A stretch of 64,000 bases of DNA from Streptomyces zhihengii (GCF_016919245.1 NZ_JAFEJA010000003.1:554215-618214), one strand, 5' to 3'. Numbered from the stretch's first letter, positions 36,688 to 45,844 are shown. Program-made: numbers and translations. The notes: generated by a model not told the origin, from the sequence alone.

Positions 36688-37637
36688 TTTGAGGGTCCGT
36701 TTCGGTCCCTTCGCTCCTGTCTGATCCCAACACGCCCCCGGTCACGCCTGTTTGCGCCCTGTGGCGTGACGGCGGGCATCGCTACTACAGAAACATGCCT
36801 CGTCGACAGCGCCCGTATCCAAGTGACCTGTCCGATGCCCGCTGGGAGCTGGTGGAACCGACTCTGACAGCCTGGCGGGCCAACCGGAGAGGGAAGGGCC
36901 TGGACATCGGCCGGCCGCCCGAGCACGACCTGCGTCGGATCATGGACGCCATCCTCTACGTCGACCGCACCGGAATCCCGTGGAGGTATCTGCCGCACGA
37001 CTTCGCCCCGTGGGAGACCGTCTACGGATACTTCGCCGCATGGCAGAAGGACGGAGTCTTCGAGCAGCTCAACAGTCTCCTCCGCCGGCTCGTGAGGGAA
37101 GCTGAGGGCCGGGACGCCGAGCCGAGCGCCTGCGTCCTCGACGCCCAGAGCATCAAGACCTCCGCGAACGTCCCCGTGTCAGGCCAGGGCATCGACGCGG
37201 GCAAGAAGATCGCAGGCCGCAAGCGCCACATCGGCGTCGACACACTCGGCCTTCTCCTGACCGTGCTGGTCACCGCCGCCAGCGTCTCCGACAACGTCGG
37301 CGGAATCCGCCTGCTCTCGAACATCGCCGCCGATCACCCCCGCATCACCAAGGCATGGGCCGACACCGGCTACCGCACAAAGGTCATCGATCACGGTGTA
37401 CGCCTCGGCATCGACGTCGAAGTCACCCGCCGCGATCCTGCCCAGAAGGGCTGCAAGGTGATTCCGCGGCGGTGGGTTGTCGAGCGGACCTTCGGCTGGC
37501 TCATGCATCACCGCCGCCTCGCCCGCGACTACGAGACCCACCCCCACCGCTCCGAAGCCATGATCAAGGTGGCGATGGTCGACCTCATGAGCCGCAGGAT
37601 CACCCGAGAGTCGACTCCGAACTGGAAGGACTCATAG
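36688..37637 (+). mobile_element. IS5-family insertion sequence, ends approximate
   Basis: The element contains one complete transposase gene. Candidate ends are GAGGGTCCGTTTCGG starting at 36691 and, inverted at the right end, GAGTCCTTCCAGTTCGG just inside 37633. These share a GAG tip and TTCGG core but are imperfect, and no target duplication was found, so the exact ends are uncertain. The right end overlaps the stop of the adjacent zinc-binding gene. Confidence 0.55.
36795..37637 (+). CDS. IS5-family DDE transposase, 280 aa
   Basis: A complete DDE transposase: first Asp in ACVLDAQSIKTS, a conserved AGKKIAGRKRHIGVDTLG block, second Asp in AWADTGYR, and Glu in RWVVERTFGWLMHHRRLARD. The N-terminal domain (YPSDLSDARWELVEP, GIPWRYLPHDFAPWETVYGY) is also typical. 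Length is normal and there is no frameshift, so it may be active. The start is the ATG at 36795. Confidence 0.93.
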   Translation: MPRRQRPYPSDLSDARWELVEPTLTAWRANRRGKGLDIGRPPEHDLRRIMDAILYVDRTGIPWRYLPHDFAPWETVYGYFAAWQKDGVFEQLNSLLRRLVREAEGRDAEPSACVLDAQSIKTSANVPVSGQGIDAGKKIAGRKRHIGVDTLGLLLTVLVTAASVSDNVGGIRLLSNIAADHPRITKAWADTGYRTKVIDHGVRLGIDVEVTRRDPAQKGCKVIPRRWVVERTFGWLMHHRRLARDYETHPHRSEAMIKVAMVDLMSRRITRESTPNWKDS

Positions 37638-38030
37638 CCGCCGGGCCACGCTGACCCGCGCGTCGGCGCCTCTCATCGCCGGCGGCCAGCGGTCGTCGAT
37701 GACACTCGCCGCTTCCCGACAGGCGCCACAGGCGTCCTCCCGTTCCGGCAGCCACCAGTGGTCGGACGGCGACATGCCAGCTTCCTGAATACCGCACAGC
37801 GTCCTGTCGAAGATGCCGAAAGCGTGAGAGGCGCCAGCGGGACGGCCGTTCGCGACGGCCCTCTCCCAGCGCATCTCTATGGGCAGGTATGGCGGTCGCG
37901 AGATCTCGAACCACTCGCCGCCTACATGGGTGGCGGCATGGCACCAGGAACAGGACCAGATCTCCTCTTCCCACGCTGTCGGCGGCACCGGCCACCGCCA
38001 CTTTGCCGCACCACACACATCGCACTCCAC
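37632..38030 (-). CDS. zinc-ribbon hypothetical protein, 132 aa, 3' end at the IS boundary
   Basis: From the GTG at 38030 (GAGG eight bases upstream) the protein shows ECDVCGAAKW and SCSWCHAATHVGG, two CxxC pairs fitting a zinc ribbon, and later EDACGACREA. Its stop codon (37632-37634) lies within the last bases of the IS, so the C-terminus may have been altered by the insertion. The role is unknown; it stands next to the first CRISPR block. Confidence 0.6.
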   Translation of the reverse strand: MECDVCGAAKWRWPVPPTAWEEEIWSCSWCHAATHVGGEWFEISRPPYLPIEMRWERAVANGRPAGASHAFGIFDRTLCGIQEAGMSPSDHWWLPEREDACGACREAASVIDDRWPPAMRGADARVSVARRL

Positions 38031-38126
38031 AGGCGGATCCTCACACGTCGGTACGGTCCGCCCCAAGCAGCGACAACGCGCTAGATACCAAACGCCCCCG
38101 CCAGGATGAAACGCTCTTTCAGAGAA

Positions 38127-38632
38127 TCCTCCCCTCCACCGTAGCGGGGGCGCCTCGCATGGGGACGCCCTGCCGACGGTGACGGAACGGAGCACCCCAC
38201 GTCGGCGGGGTACCCCGTGCCGTAACGACGTCACCGCCATGTGCGCCGAGTCTCCCCGCCGTCAAGCGGGTGCCCCGCCCGCCGTGACCGCCCTGCGCCG
38301 CACCCTCGTGTTCACCCCGCCCACGTGAGGGTGCTCCGACCGGTGAGCCCGGCGCCCGCAGGCACGGGAGTCCTCCCCGCCGATGCGGGGGTGCTCCGCC
38401 ATGGGAGCAGCAGTCCGAGCACTCCAAGGCGTCCTTCCCGCCGACGCGGGGGTGCTTCGCGTGCCCACGACGGCTCCACGCTCGCCGCGCACGTCCTTCC
38501 TGCCGCCGCGGGGGTGCTCTGCTGGCGGCCTTCTCGGCGGCGCCGCCAGCTCGTCCTCCCCGCCGACGTGGGGGTGCTCCGCTGGCCAAGGAGGAGGGCG
38601 ACTCCGCTGCTCAGCGCTCCTCGCCATCGTGG
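38127..38632 (+). CRISPR. CRISPR block 1, type I-E-like, degenerate ends
   Basis: Repeats of about 29 bases, consensus close to GTCCTCCCCGCCGACGCGGG followed by GGTGCTCCG, recur about every 60-62 bases. Clear copies start at 38250, 38310, 38370, 38431, 38493 and 38553, with degenerate ones near 38127 and 38615. A further unit at 38186-38210 matches the consensus on the opposite strand. Spacers are about 31-33 bases. The repeat matches the palindromic I-E type known in Streptomyces. No cas gene lies within the window, so it is an orphan array; leader probably left of 38127. Confidence 0.85.
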
Positions 38633-38820
38633 GAACTGCACTGGTAGATCCCCCGTTGCTCGGCTGCTGGGCGCAGCACCGTGTGGCAAAGGGATAAGTC
38701 GAGGTTCGGCCCGGTTCGCTCGTATGACGGTTCAGTGGTGCGGCCCGGCGATACCGTGGTGACATACGCCAGACGATGAGCGAGCAGCCGGCCCTCGTGC
38801 CCGACCGCCAGCCCCTTGAC
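38622..38820 (+). repeat. conserved CRISPR flank, copy 1
   Basis: Begins GGGAACTGCACTGG, includes GCTCGGCTGCTGGGCGCAGC and CGTGTGGCAA, and runs into the MSEQPAL gene. The same segment recurs at 47281-47537 beside the third CRISPR block with many identical stretches. Copy 1 lacks 17 bases, including the ribosome site, that copy 2 has before the ATG. Confidence 0.75.
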
Positions 38821-39006
38821 GAGCAGGCCGCCGCGTCGGCCCGTGCGTACGGGGCCGACCAGCGCGCGAAGGCCGACGTTCTGGCCTCGGTGCTGGAGGA
38901 CATCGCCGCCCACGGCTATCCGTTCCCGGAAACGGGCGTGCTGTGGGAAGACGCCCGCGACGCCCACCTGGAGTGCCTGGCCGGCGAGCTGCCCCGTGTC
39001 GCCTGA
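38776..39006 (+). CDS. small acidic protein beside CRISPR block 1, 76 aa
   Basis: The frame opens MSEQPALVPDRQPLDEQAAA and continues as an amphipathic helical protein (AKADVLASVLEDIAAHGYPF, DAHLECLAGELPRVA). It is full length compared with the copy at 47451, which shares the first 35 residues. The 17 bases upstream that hold CAGGAG in the other copy are deleted here, so translation may be poor. Function unknown. Confidence 0.6.
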   Translation: MSEQPALVPDRQPLDEQAAASARAYGADQRAKADVLASVLEDIAAHGYPFPETGVLWEDARDAHLECLAGELPRVA

Positions 39007-39560
39007 TCACGTACCGCGCCGGTCCCAGGTCGTCATGGTGGAACCCGCGCTGAGCCAACTTGCCGAGCGCGGACCTCGATGGGCCCAGAAAATGCAAGCC
39101 GCTGACAAGCGCTCCCCAGATCTGCTGAGCGTTGTCCCGTAACTGCTGCTCAGGTGTCGCGACGGATGCCGGTGCTGGCTGCCGTGCGGGGACTCCATAG
39201 CCATTGCCTACGGGCCGGCCGCGTTGTCAGTGGCTCGGGATACGGTGCGGTGTGATGGGCCGGACGGAGATCGTGGGGGACTCGCGGCCATGGGGGGTGG
39301 GTCGGACAGGCCCCGGCAGCCAGCTCGGGACTGGAGGTATTTTGCCGTGTCCCCACCCCTCAACTCCGCGCGCTGGCTCAGGCCCTGTCGCGAGAAGCAC
39401 GGTTGACCGGCCCATACATCGGAAGCGGATGCCGCGGGTGCCATGATCTTGCGTGGCTGGTGTGATCACGGCATCGGGATGCCCGCCCCGTCGACGGGAG
39501 CTGACCAGCGCTCGCCCAACGTCGATGGATTTGGCTGGGGCATGTCGGTTTCGGTGCCGG
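39007..39560. other. about 550 bases without a supported gene
   Basis: Open frames on both strands are short and Pro/Arg/Ser-rich. No recognisable element was found. Confidence 0.35.
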
Positions 39561-39821
39561 TCAGATCAGGCGGCGGAGGCGTTCGCCTGTTGAGTGGACG
39601 CTGCTGACCGGCACCCTGTCCACCTCACCCGCATCCGTTGTCCGTGTCTGCCCGGCCTCGCCGAGCAGGTGGACGAGGGTGAGTGTGTGCTGGCCGAGGA
39701 CCTCTGCGGCTCTGCCGCGTTTGTCGTGGTCCGTGATCGCGGCCATCCGGTCGGCGACCAGCGACGGCAGTCCGGAGACCGCCACTGCCTCCACCCCGTC
39801 GACGTCCACGAGCCGGCGCAC
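39561..39821 (-). CDS. hypothetical protein or remnant, 86 aa
   Basis: The GTG at 39821 opens RRLVDVDGVEAVAVSGLPSL and continues with a helical segment (AAEVLGQHTLTLVHLLGEAG). It is preceded, in the same frame and after a TGA at 39825, by a second fragment reading GFASRVVWTYLARIRRREGG and FMP. The two may be one broken gene or a coupled pair. No family is recognised. Confidence 0.4.
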   Translation of the reverse strand: MRRLVDVDGVEAVAVSGLPSLVADRMAAITDHDKRGRAAEVLGQHTLTLVHLLGEAGQTRTTDAGEVDRVPVSSVHSTGERLRRLI

Positions 39822-40052
39822 ACGTCACGGCATGAAGCCGCCCTCCCTGCGCCGTATACGGGCGAGGTAAGTCCAGACCACCCGTGATGCGAAGCCGGAC
39901 GGGTTGGAGGGGCCGCGCGGGCCGATGATGTCTTTGCGGAGGACGGGGCCCGCTTAGCACAGAGCAGTGGCCCTGCGACGATGTGCGGGCCCGACGGTTG
40001 GCACGCGGGCAAGCGCGATCGAAGCCGGCCGACGGGCTGACGAGCGAAGCGG

Positions 40053-40607
40053 GTGTGGCATTTGCAAACGCTGGTGGAGGGGGCTGTCGCGCAGGCACTG
40101 CGTGACAGCGGCGGCGCGGTGGTCCGTCTGTACGTCGCGGGCTGCGCGGAACGCATGGCGCCGCTGTTCATCGGCCTGCGGGCGGGGGTGCCTGGGCGCG
40201 AAGCCGACCTGGACTTGTGCGTGCGGTCCGTACGCGACCTCTGGCATACCGTCCAGCCGCTGGCCGACGCTGCTGAGCGTGTAAGCGTGCTGGAGCGGTT
40301 CCCCGAACTGCAACGGGGCGAAGAGGGGACCACCGACGTCGCTGATACCTACGCCTTCTTCGGCGCCCTCGTCCTGCGGCACGCCCTGCTGGCCAACAGC
40401 ACCGGGGATGCCCGTGACGCGGTGGCCTGTGGCCACGCGGCACTCACCGCGGTGGGGATGCTGGACCGGAACCTCGCGGGTGCCGGCTTCAGTGCCGAGG
40501 AGCAGCGGCTTCAGTCCCGCTCGGCGACCAGCGACGCCGCAGGCCTTTGGGAGGCCAGCGTGACAGCGGGACGGGAGCGGTTCCGTGCAGTGCTGGGGCG
40601 TACCTGA
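40053..40607 (+). CDS. hypothetical protein, 184 aa
   Basis: From the GTG at 40053 the protein has an amphipathic helical N-terminus (QTLVEGAVAQALRDSGGAVV), a central Trp/Leu-rich region (SVRDLWHTVQPLADAAERV) and a C-terminal helical part. Composition and codon use are normal for the genome. It has no signal peptide and no motif I know. It stands alone. Confidence 0.65.
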   Translation: MWHLQTLVEGAVAQALRDSGGAVVRLYVAGCAERMAPLFIGLRAGVPGREADLDLCVRSVRDLWHTVQPLADAAERVSVLERFPELQRGEEGTTDVADTYAFFGALVLRHALLANSTGDARDAVACGHAALTAVGMLDRNLAGAGFSAEEQRLQSRSATSDAAGLWEASVTAGRERFRAVLGRT

Positions 40608-40948
40608 CGCGGCGGAGGCTCAGCGCCGGAGTTGGCCGCGCGGGCAAAGTAGGCCGCTCAGTCACGCGTCACACATTCCGGCAGACTGTGAGCGGGTGTC
40701 GCTGCTCCTCACACCCAGCTTCAGCAGGCCGTCTGGTGACTCGTGCTCGACGGCTGTCGGCGACTGCTGCCCCGTCCGCTGAAGAGCAGCCGGCTCAGGG
40801 GCACAGGCTCTCTTCTTGCGGATCGAAGCAGACGAGACCAGGGCCTGACGCGAAGCCTGGGCGCGCCGGGCTTCGATCGACACCCAGCGAGGTTCCGGCA
40901 GCGCAAATCCCGTGACCGGCGAGGACGGGTCATGGCACAGTCGCCCGC
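40608..40948. other. intergenic region
   Basis: About 340 bases between co-directional genes; no element recognised. Confidence 0.35.
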
Positions 40949-41581
40949 ATGTCCGACGACATCGCCTATCCCGTCCTGCGCACTTCCGACGCCGGCCTGG
41001 CTCTCAGCACCGCGCGCCGTCTGGTGGAGTTCGGCCGCCGTGAGGACTCTCGAGTCGCTGCCTATGCCGAGCTCTGCTCTGTTGCCGAGGTGCAGCGGGT
41101 GGCACGGGAGCTGCCTCAAGGGCAGTACACGGGGGACTTTGACCACCGAGAGATTGACGCAGTGCCACGGGAGCAGTGGCCCCCGCTGGTGGCCGGTCTT
41201 GCAGGACCGGATCTGCCGACCGATCCGGCGGCTTACGAACGTCGTCTGCCGGTGAGGTGCGAGCTCGACGACCTGCCGATCGGAAGCATGGAGGACATCT
41301 TCGCAGCGGTGATCGGCCCGAGCAGGGGCTGGATCAACTGGGAGTGGCTGTGCTGGCCGGATGCGCCTGAGCTGGATTTCCTTGGCGAGCGTAAGCATGC
41401 CGAGGTGTCGCTCCTGTTCAACACACGTACCCGCGATCTCGACGAGCCCGCCGACGATCACACCGTCCTGCTCCATGTCCGTAGCTGCCGCATTGACGGC
41501 CGCCAAGTGAGGGAGCCATACGCCCACTGGCTTGCCGAGCAGGCCGGACTCACGGTCGTAGGCCCCGGAGAGCTGTGGTGA
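40949..41581 (+). CDS. hypothetical protein, 210 aa
   Basis: ATG at 40949 (MSDDIAYPVLRTSDAGLALS). A soluble, acidic protein with a Trp-rich centre (GPSRGWINWEWLCWPDAPEL) and a beta-rich C-terminal part (AEVSLLFNTRTRDLDE, HTVLLHVRSCRIDGRQV). Normal length and codon use. Family unknown, no operon partners. Confidence 0.7.
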   Translation: MSDDIAYPVLRTSDAGLALSTARRLVEFGRREDSRVAAYAELCSVAEVQRVARELPQGQYTGDFDHREIDAVPREQWPPLVAGLAGPDLPTDPAAYERRLPVRCELDDLPIGSMEDIFAAVIGPSRGWINWEWLCWPDAPELDFLGERKHAEVSLLFNTRTRDLDEPADDHTVLLHVRSCRIDGRQVREPYAHWLAEQAGLTVVGPGELW

Positions 41582-41673
41582 GCCGGAAGCGCTGTGACGG
41601 AACGGACCCAGCCAGCCGTAGCGGTCGGTCACGGCTCCCGGACGAACGCGCCGCGCTCGCCGGATCTCGGGCG

Positions 41674-42357
41674 CTACGTGCCCGGCACGGTGTGATAGCC
41701 CGCGTGCAGCGTCCATTCGAACAGGGTGCCCGGGCGCTCCCGCAGCGTGGCAAGAGTGAGGTCTGCGGGCTCGGAAACGCAGGTACGGAAGACGGCCTTG
41801 TGTCCGGGACACTGCTCAGCCAGGCGTGTCCTGGGGTTGGCGCCCGGCGCATCCCAGGAGAGGCCCTCGCCGCCAGGGAAGCTTCCGATGGACGGCGGGT
41901 ACGGATACGGCCCCTCGTAGGCCCGGGAATCGAGATACTGCTGCGCGCTGCGCAGCGATCCCTCACTCCACGCGGTCGGGACCTTCATTGCCCGAAGGTC
42001 GTTGAGCACCTCGGGCACAGGACGGTCCACGACGAAGTACAGATGCAGCCGCATAATGCAGAAGAGGACCGGCTGCTTCGGCGCGTTGCGATCGAGGTAG
42101 TTCTTGCCCCCACCTTGTGCACACGAGTCCGCAACAGTGATACGTGCGGCCGGACCCCACGGCCCGGACTTCACGATCGTTGCAGCGCGTCGACGTAGTT
42201 CCCGCTCGGCACGCTCCCGCTTCTGCTGTACCTCGTCCGAAGTCGCGACCTTCTTGAGCTCTCGCTGGCCGGGGCTCGTACAGGCGCTTGCGCCCGCAAG
42301 AAGGAAAAGCACCAGCAGAGATGCGACCTCGCTCGACCGCCGACGTAAGGGACTCAC
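41674..42357 (-). CDS. putative lipoprotein, 227 aa
   Basis: The GTG at 42357 has a GAGGG ribosome site eight bases upstream. A basic N-terminus (SPLRRRSSE) and hydrophobic core (VASLLVLFLLAGASACTS) end in a lipobox-like cysteine, so the protein is probably exported and lipid-anchored. The mature part is polar with several Cys (ADSCAQGGGKN, LFCIMRLHLYFVVDRP, AEQCPGHKAVFRTC). Function unknown. It is divergent from the radical SAM gene. Confidence 0.75.
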   Translation of the reverse strand: MSPLRRRSSEVASLLVLFLLAGASACTSPGQRELKKVATSDEVQQKRERAERELRRRAATIVKSGPWGPAARITVADSCAQGGGKNYLDRNAPKQPVLFCIMRLHLYFVVDRPVPEVLNDLRAMKVPTAWSEGSLRSAQQYLDSRAYEGPYPYPPSIGSFPGGEGLSWDAPGANPRTRLAEQCPGHKAVFRTCVSEPADLTLATLRERPGTLFEWTLHAGYHTVPGT

Positions 42358-42471
42358 GCTCGATCCCTCTGCGAGAGTGCCACAGCCGAGACCACCATGA
42401 TCATTCCCTGCGACCTCATCACGCCCGCCTCCCTTGAGTACCTGCCAGGAGACCAGCCTGAGCTGCCGACA

Positions 42472-42511
42472 GGGTTGCGCGCATGAGTAGACGTACTCAT
42501 GCGCGCAACCC
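42472..42511. terminator. 18-bp perfect hairpin with 4-base loop
   Basis: Arms 42472-42489 and 42494-42511 (GGGTTGCGCGCATGAGTA and its complement) flank a GACG loop. It lies in the divergent region between the lipoprotein and the radical SAM genes, at the end of a helicase-associated remnant. It could be a terminator from the lost gene, or a protein-binding palindrome. Confidence 0.5.
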
Positions 42512-42640
42512 GCCGGGCAGGCCCTGCCAAAGCCCAGGGACCACTCGCACCCGGTCGACGCCGAGTGCGGCGAGCCGGCGGCGCTGTTCTGCGCTAAGCC
42601 CAGCGCATCTGCTGCGGGTGTTGGATACCTGCACGCGACG
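42512..42640 (-). pseudogene. helicase-associated domain tail, stop lost
   Basis: The minus-strand frame reads VQVSNTRSRCAGLSAEQRRR then LAALGVD. This is nearly the same as the intact tail at the right edge of the window (VWVSNTRSRRAGLSEEQRSR then LAALGIDWV). The expected stop is replaced and the frame runs on into the hairpin. Only about 35 codons remain. Confidence 0.6.
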
Positions 42641-42817
42641 AGTACGCCCTGTCGGCCGGGACGACGTCCGAGGGTGGTCCTGGGCCGGCCGATCAGTCGC
42701 GGCAAGCGCGTCCCGTGGCCGCCAGGGGTCGCTGTGGTGGCCATTGCAGAGGGCTTCCACCGGCCGAACTCGCGCCATCGCCAGGTGGGTTGGGGGCCAG
42801 CGGCCTACGATCGTGTC

Positions 42818-43735
42818 ATGACGATCGCCCGCAGGGCCCCTGTCAGGCTGCGGTTCTTGTCGCTGGAGATCACCGGCCGGTGCCAGCTGACCTGTCCCTC
42901 GCTGTGCTACGCCGCCTCGGGGCCGACGCGGGGTCACGGCACGATGAGCGACGATGACTGGCTGCGGATTATCGATGAGGCCGTTGCGCTCGGCGCCGAG
43001 GAGGTTCAGCTGATCGGGGGTGAGCCGACGCTCCACCCCGGGTTCGTCCCGATCGCCCGGCACGCGGTCGACTCCGGCCTGCGCGTGCGCGTCTACAGCA
43101 ACCTTCTGCGGATCAGCGAGGAGCACTGGCGGCTGCTGGAGCACCCGGCTGTGCGGCTGGCGACGACCTACCACAGCAGCGTCGCGGCCGAGCACGACGA
43201 GGTCACCGGCCGCCCCGGCTCGCACACGGCGACGCGCGCCAACATCGGCGGGGCGATACGGCGCGGCATCCCGTTGAAGGTTGCCGTCCTCGACGCAGGG
43301 GACCCCGGACGCGCGGAACGGGCCCGGGGGGAGCTGGAGGCCCTGGGCGTGCGCGACGTGCACGTCGGCAGGGTGCGGTCCGTCGGCAACGCCGCGGGCC
43401 TCGCGCTGCCGTCCACGGCCGAGCTGTGCGGGCGGTGCGGGGACCAGCGGGCGGTGGTCCTGCCGGGCGGCGACGTGGCGGTTTGCGAGATCGGGCGCTT
43501 CCTGACCGCAGGCAACGTCCAGGGGGCCGGCCTGGAATCCGTTCTGTCCAGCCCGCGGTGGGCCCAGGCGAGCGCGAGCATCCCCCAGCGGACAGAAGCG
43601 ACGGCCTGCCACCCGGACTGCCAGCCCTCCGACTCCGACTCCTGCGACCCCGGCAAGAACGACCCCTGCGACCCCATGGGCTACGCCCCCCTGGCGCCCG
43701 GCTCGCCCGCGGCCGCCGTGTCCGCACTCGTCTGA
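42818..43735 (+). CDS. radical SAM protein with Cys-rich C-terminus, 305 aa
   Basis: The radical SAM cluster motif is CxxxCxxxC within EITGRCQLTCPSLCYAASGP, followed by the GGEP motif (QLIGGEPTLHPG) and beta-strand motifs typical of the partial TIM barrel. The C-terminal part holds LCGRCGDQ, a later Cys (VAVCEIGRF) and a Cys-rich tail (ACHPDCQPSDSDSCDPGKND), which suggest auxiliary iron-sulphur clusters of SPASM type. ATG at 42818. The methyltransferase follows after 16 bases. The likely role is modification of a peptide or protein; no precursor peptide was found nearby. Confidence 0.85.
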   Translation: MTIARRAPVRLRFLSLEITGRCQLTCPSLCYAASGPTRGHGTMSDDDWLRIIDEAVALGAEEVQLIGGEPTLHPGFVPIARHAVDSGLRVRVYSNLLRISEEHWRLLEHPAVRLATTYHSSVAAEHDEVTGRPGSHTATRANIGGAIRRGIPLKVAVLDAGDPGRAERARGELEALGVRDVHVGRVRSVGNAAGLALPSTAELCGRCGDQRAVVLPGGDVAVCEIGRFLTAGNVQGAGLESVLSSPRWAQASASIPQRTEATACHPDCQPSDSDSCDPGKNDPCDPMGYAPLAPGSPAAAVSALV

Positions 43736-43751
43736 AAGGCGGGGCCTGTTC

Positions 43752-44930
43752 ATGCAAGGGACATCCGCGGGCTGGGAGGCCCACGCGGTCCGTATGGCCG
43801 AAGCGACGGTGCGGCCCGAGTCCCGCTGGCACCGGCCCCTGGCCACAACGCCCCGGCACCTGTTCGTGCCCCGCTGGTGGACGCCGGCCGAGCAGGACGG
43901 CACATGGGTCTACAACCTCCGCCACGGCGCCGACGACCTTGCCGCGTGGATGAGCAGCGCCTACGACCACACCCTCAGCGTGATCACCCGCGTCGGCCCC
44001 CACCACGCCGACCACGCCACGCCCGCAGCCGTTGTCCCGGAAGCCCGGCCCACCTCCTCGGCCACCCTGCCCGCGCTGGTGGTGAAGCTGTACCAGCACG
44101 CCTTCCTCACGGACGACTCCCGCCTCCTGGTCACCTGCGGAAGCGGCTACGGAACAGCCCTGGCCTGCCGACGACTGGGCGATGGCCGGGTCACGAGCGT
44201 GGACATCGACCCGTACCTGGTCCACGCGGCACGCGACCGCCTGGCCACAGCCGGGCACCGTCCGCACCTGGAAGTCTGCGATGTGACCGGCGCGCTGCCC
44301 GGCGTCTACGACCGCATCGTCTCCACCGTCTCAGTACCCGCCGTCCCCGCCTCCTGGCTCACTGCACTCGCCCCCGGCGGCCGGCTCGTGACGGCCCTGT
44401 CCGGCACGGGGCTGCTCATCGTCGCGGACAAGACCGCCGACGGCGGCGCCTCCGGCAAGGTCGCCTCCGAGCCCGCCGAGTTCATGAGCACCCGCCACGA
44501 CGACGACTACCCGCCCGCTGTCGACAAGGCCGATCTGTGGGCGACCGCACGCAATGCCGACGGCGAGAGCGTCACCACCGGCCGCTACCCGGTGACGCGG
44601 GTCAGCCGGACCTGGGACGTGCGCTCCACCCTGGAGCTCACCGTCCCCGGCATCGAACACCGCATGGAGACCGCCGCGGACGGCACCCGCACCGCCTACA
44701 TGCTGCACCCGGACGGCTCCTGGGCACGCGCCACGGCGCCCGGGGCCCGCCAGGCCCCCACCGTCCACCAGGGCGGCCCGCGCCGGTTGTGGGACGAACT
44801 GGACCGCATCCGCACCTGGCTCGTCATCGACGGCGACCTCCCCATCTCCAGGGCAGCGGTACGCATCGACCCGGACGGCACCTGCCACTTCAGCCGCAGC
44901 GGCTGGTCGGCCACCCTCGGCGCACCGTAG
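43752..44930 (+). CDS. PCMT-like SAM-dependent methyltransferase, 392 aa
   Basis: The SAM-binding motif is LLVTCGSGYGTALACRRLGD followed by VTSVDIDPYLV, as in protein-isoaspartate O-methyltransferase-like enzymes. The N-terminal region (TPRHLFVPRWW, LPALVVKLYQHAFL) also resembles that family. The roughly 180-residue C-terminal domain is of unknown fold. The ATG at 43752 is 16 bases after the radical SAM stop, so the pair is an operon. PCMT-like methyltransferases of this kind accompany ribosomal peptide pathways in Streptomyces; that pathway link is inferred. Confidence 0.85.
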   Translation: MQGTSAGWEAHAVRMAEATVRPESRWHRPLATTPRHLFVPRWWTPAEQDGTWVYNLRHGADDLAAWMSSAYDHTLSVITRVGPHHADHATPAAVVPEARPTSSATLPALVVKLYQHAFLTDDSRLLVTCGSGYGTALACRRLGDGRVTSVDIDPYLVHAARDRLATAGHRPHLEVCDVTGALPGVYDRIVSTVSVPAVPASWLTALAPGGRLVTALSGTGLLIVADKTADGGASGKVASEPAEFMSTRHDDDYPPAVDKADLWATARNADGESVTTGRYPVTRVSRTWDVRSTLELTVPGIEHRMETAADGTRTAYMLHPDGSWARATAPGARQAPTVHQGGPRRLWDELDRIRTWLVIDGDLPISRAAVRIDPDGTCHFSRSGWSATLGAP

Positions 44931-45535
44931 GCGAGGCGCGGGGGCCCACGGCGCGGTCTGGACCCGCTTCGGCGACCTGCACTCTCTCACCGATGCCTTG
45001 GCCCACTTCAGTAACCCTGCCTGTCTGGCCGTGCCCGTCCTGCGGCGGAGCGACCCACCCCCGGCATGCAGCCCGGCCTGGACGACTACCAGCTGGTGCT
45101 CCCGCGGCGAGGAAGCCCACCGGGACCTCGCCCACCGGAGAGCACAGACGGGAGTCCTCGCCCGGCTGCGCTCCCGCGCCGATGGCACGCTACGGACCGA
45201 AGGGCCTGCTGCCGACTCCTGGGGGCAGCGCCAGCCGACGCCAATACCGCGCGCCCGATTTCGGCAGCTGGGCGACAAGGCTGCCAGTGCGCTTCGCTCG
45301 ACCGGCACCCAGATGCTGGAATGCGATGAAGAACGACAGGGTGACGCGCTCGGGGGAGAGGCCAGCTCCGCTTGCTTGGGTCGATCAGCCGAGCTGGCAG
45401 CACGGCCTTCCAACGCGTGGCCGCGTCTTGCAGATGCAGGCTCGTTTCGTTGCCGACCGTGAGCCGGGTGGAGATGGCTCCTCGCCGCGCGCCTCGGCCG
45501 CCTTCCGGATGCCCTGGCACCGTTTGATGCCGATC
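44931..45535. other. about 600 bases without a supported gene
   Basis: Several overlapping open frames with mixed composition. Short stretches look protein-like (for example LGDKAASALRSTGTQMLECD), but no frame has a start signal or recognisable family. Confidence 0.3.
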
Positions 45536-45625
45536 CGGAGCACCCCCGCGTCTGCGGGGAGAACGCCTGTTCCTGATGCACGTCGGCGTGGGTGGTTGGA
45601 GCACCCCCGCGTCGACGGGGAGGAC
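45536..45625 (-). CRISPR. CRISPR block 2, two repeats and one spacer
   Basis: CGGAGCACCCCCGCGTCTGC then GGGGAGAAC (45536-45564), and a second copy at 45597-45625 (TGGAGCACCCCCGCGTCGAC then GGGGAGGAC), separated by a 32-base spacer. The 61-base period and sequence match the other blocks, on the opposite strand to block 1. It is probably a relic. Confidence 0.75.
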
Positions 45626-45844
45626 CTCGGCTCTCTGCGTGATGATCACAGGGATGCTAGATGTGCGCAAGGTCACTGTAGCGGGCCCACGTGGACGGGA
45701 AGCTTGGCCGGATCCCCGAAGGCGGCGGCCATAGGACCCTGGGCTGCCAGGCTGGCCGGGCCGCTACGGCTGGGAGACCGACGGCAAGCGGGCCTGCGCA
45801 CTGCTGCGGGCCCTGACCGAGGAGGAGGTGCTGGAGAAAGGATT

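Noticed and set aside
38622..38775. Conserved flank as the CRISPR leader of block 1
   Set aside because: By analogy with I-E arrays the leader should be at the GTCCTC side (left); the flank is at the CTCCG side and is more likely the trailer end.
43877..45830. Long plus-strand frame overlapping the methyltransferase
   Set aside because: Arg/Pro-rich and in conflict with the SAM-binding motif in the other frame; only its last part (EVE-like) looks coding.
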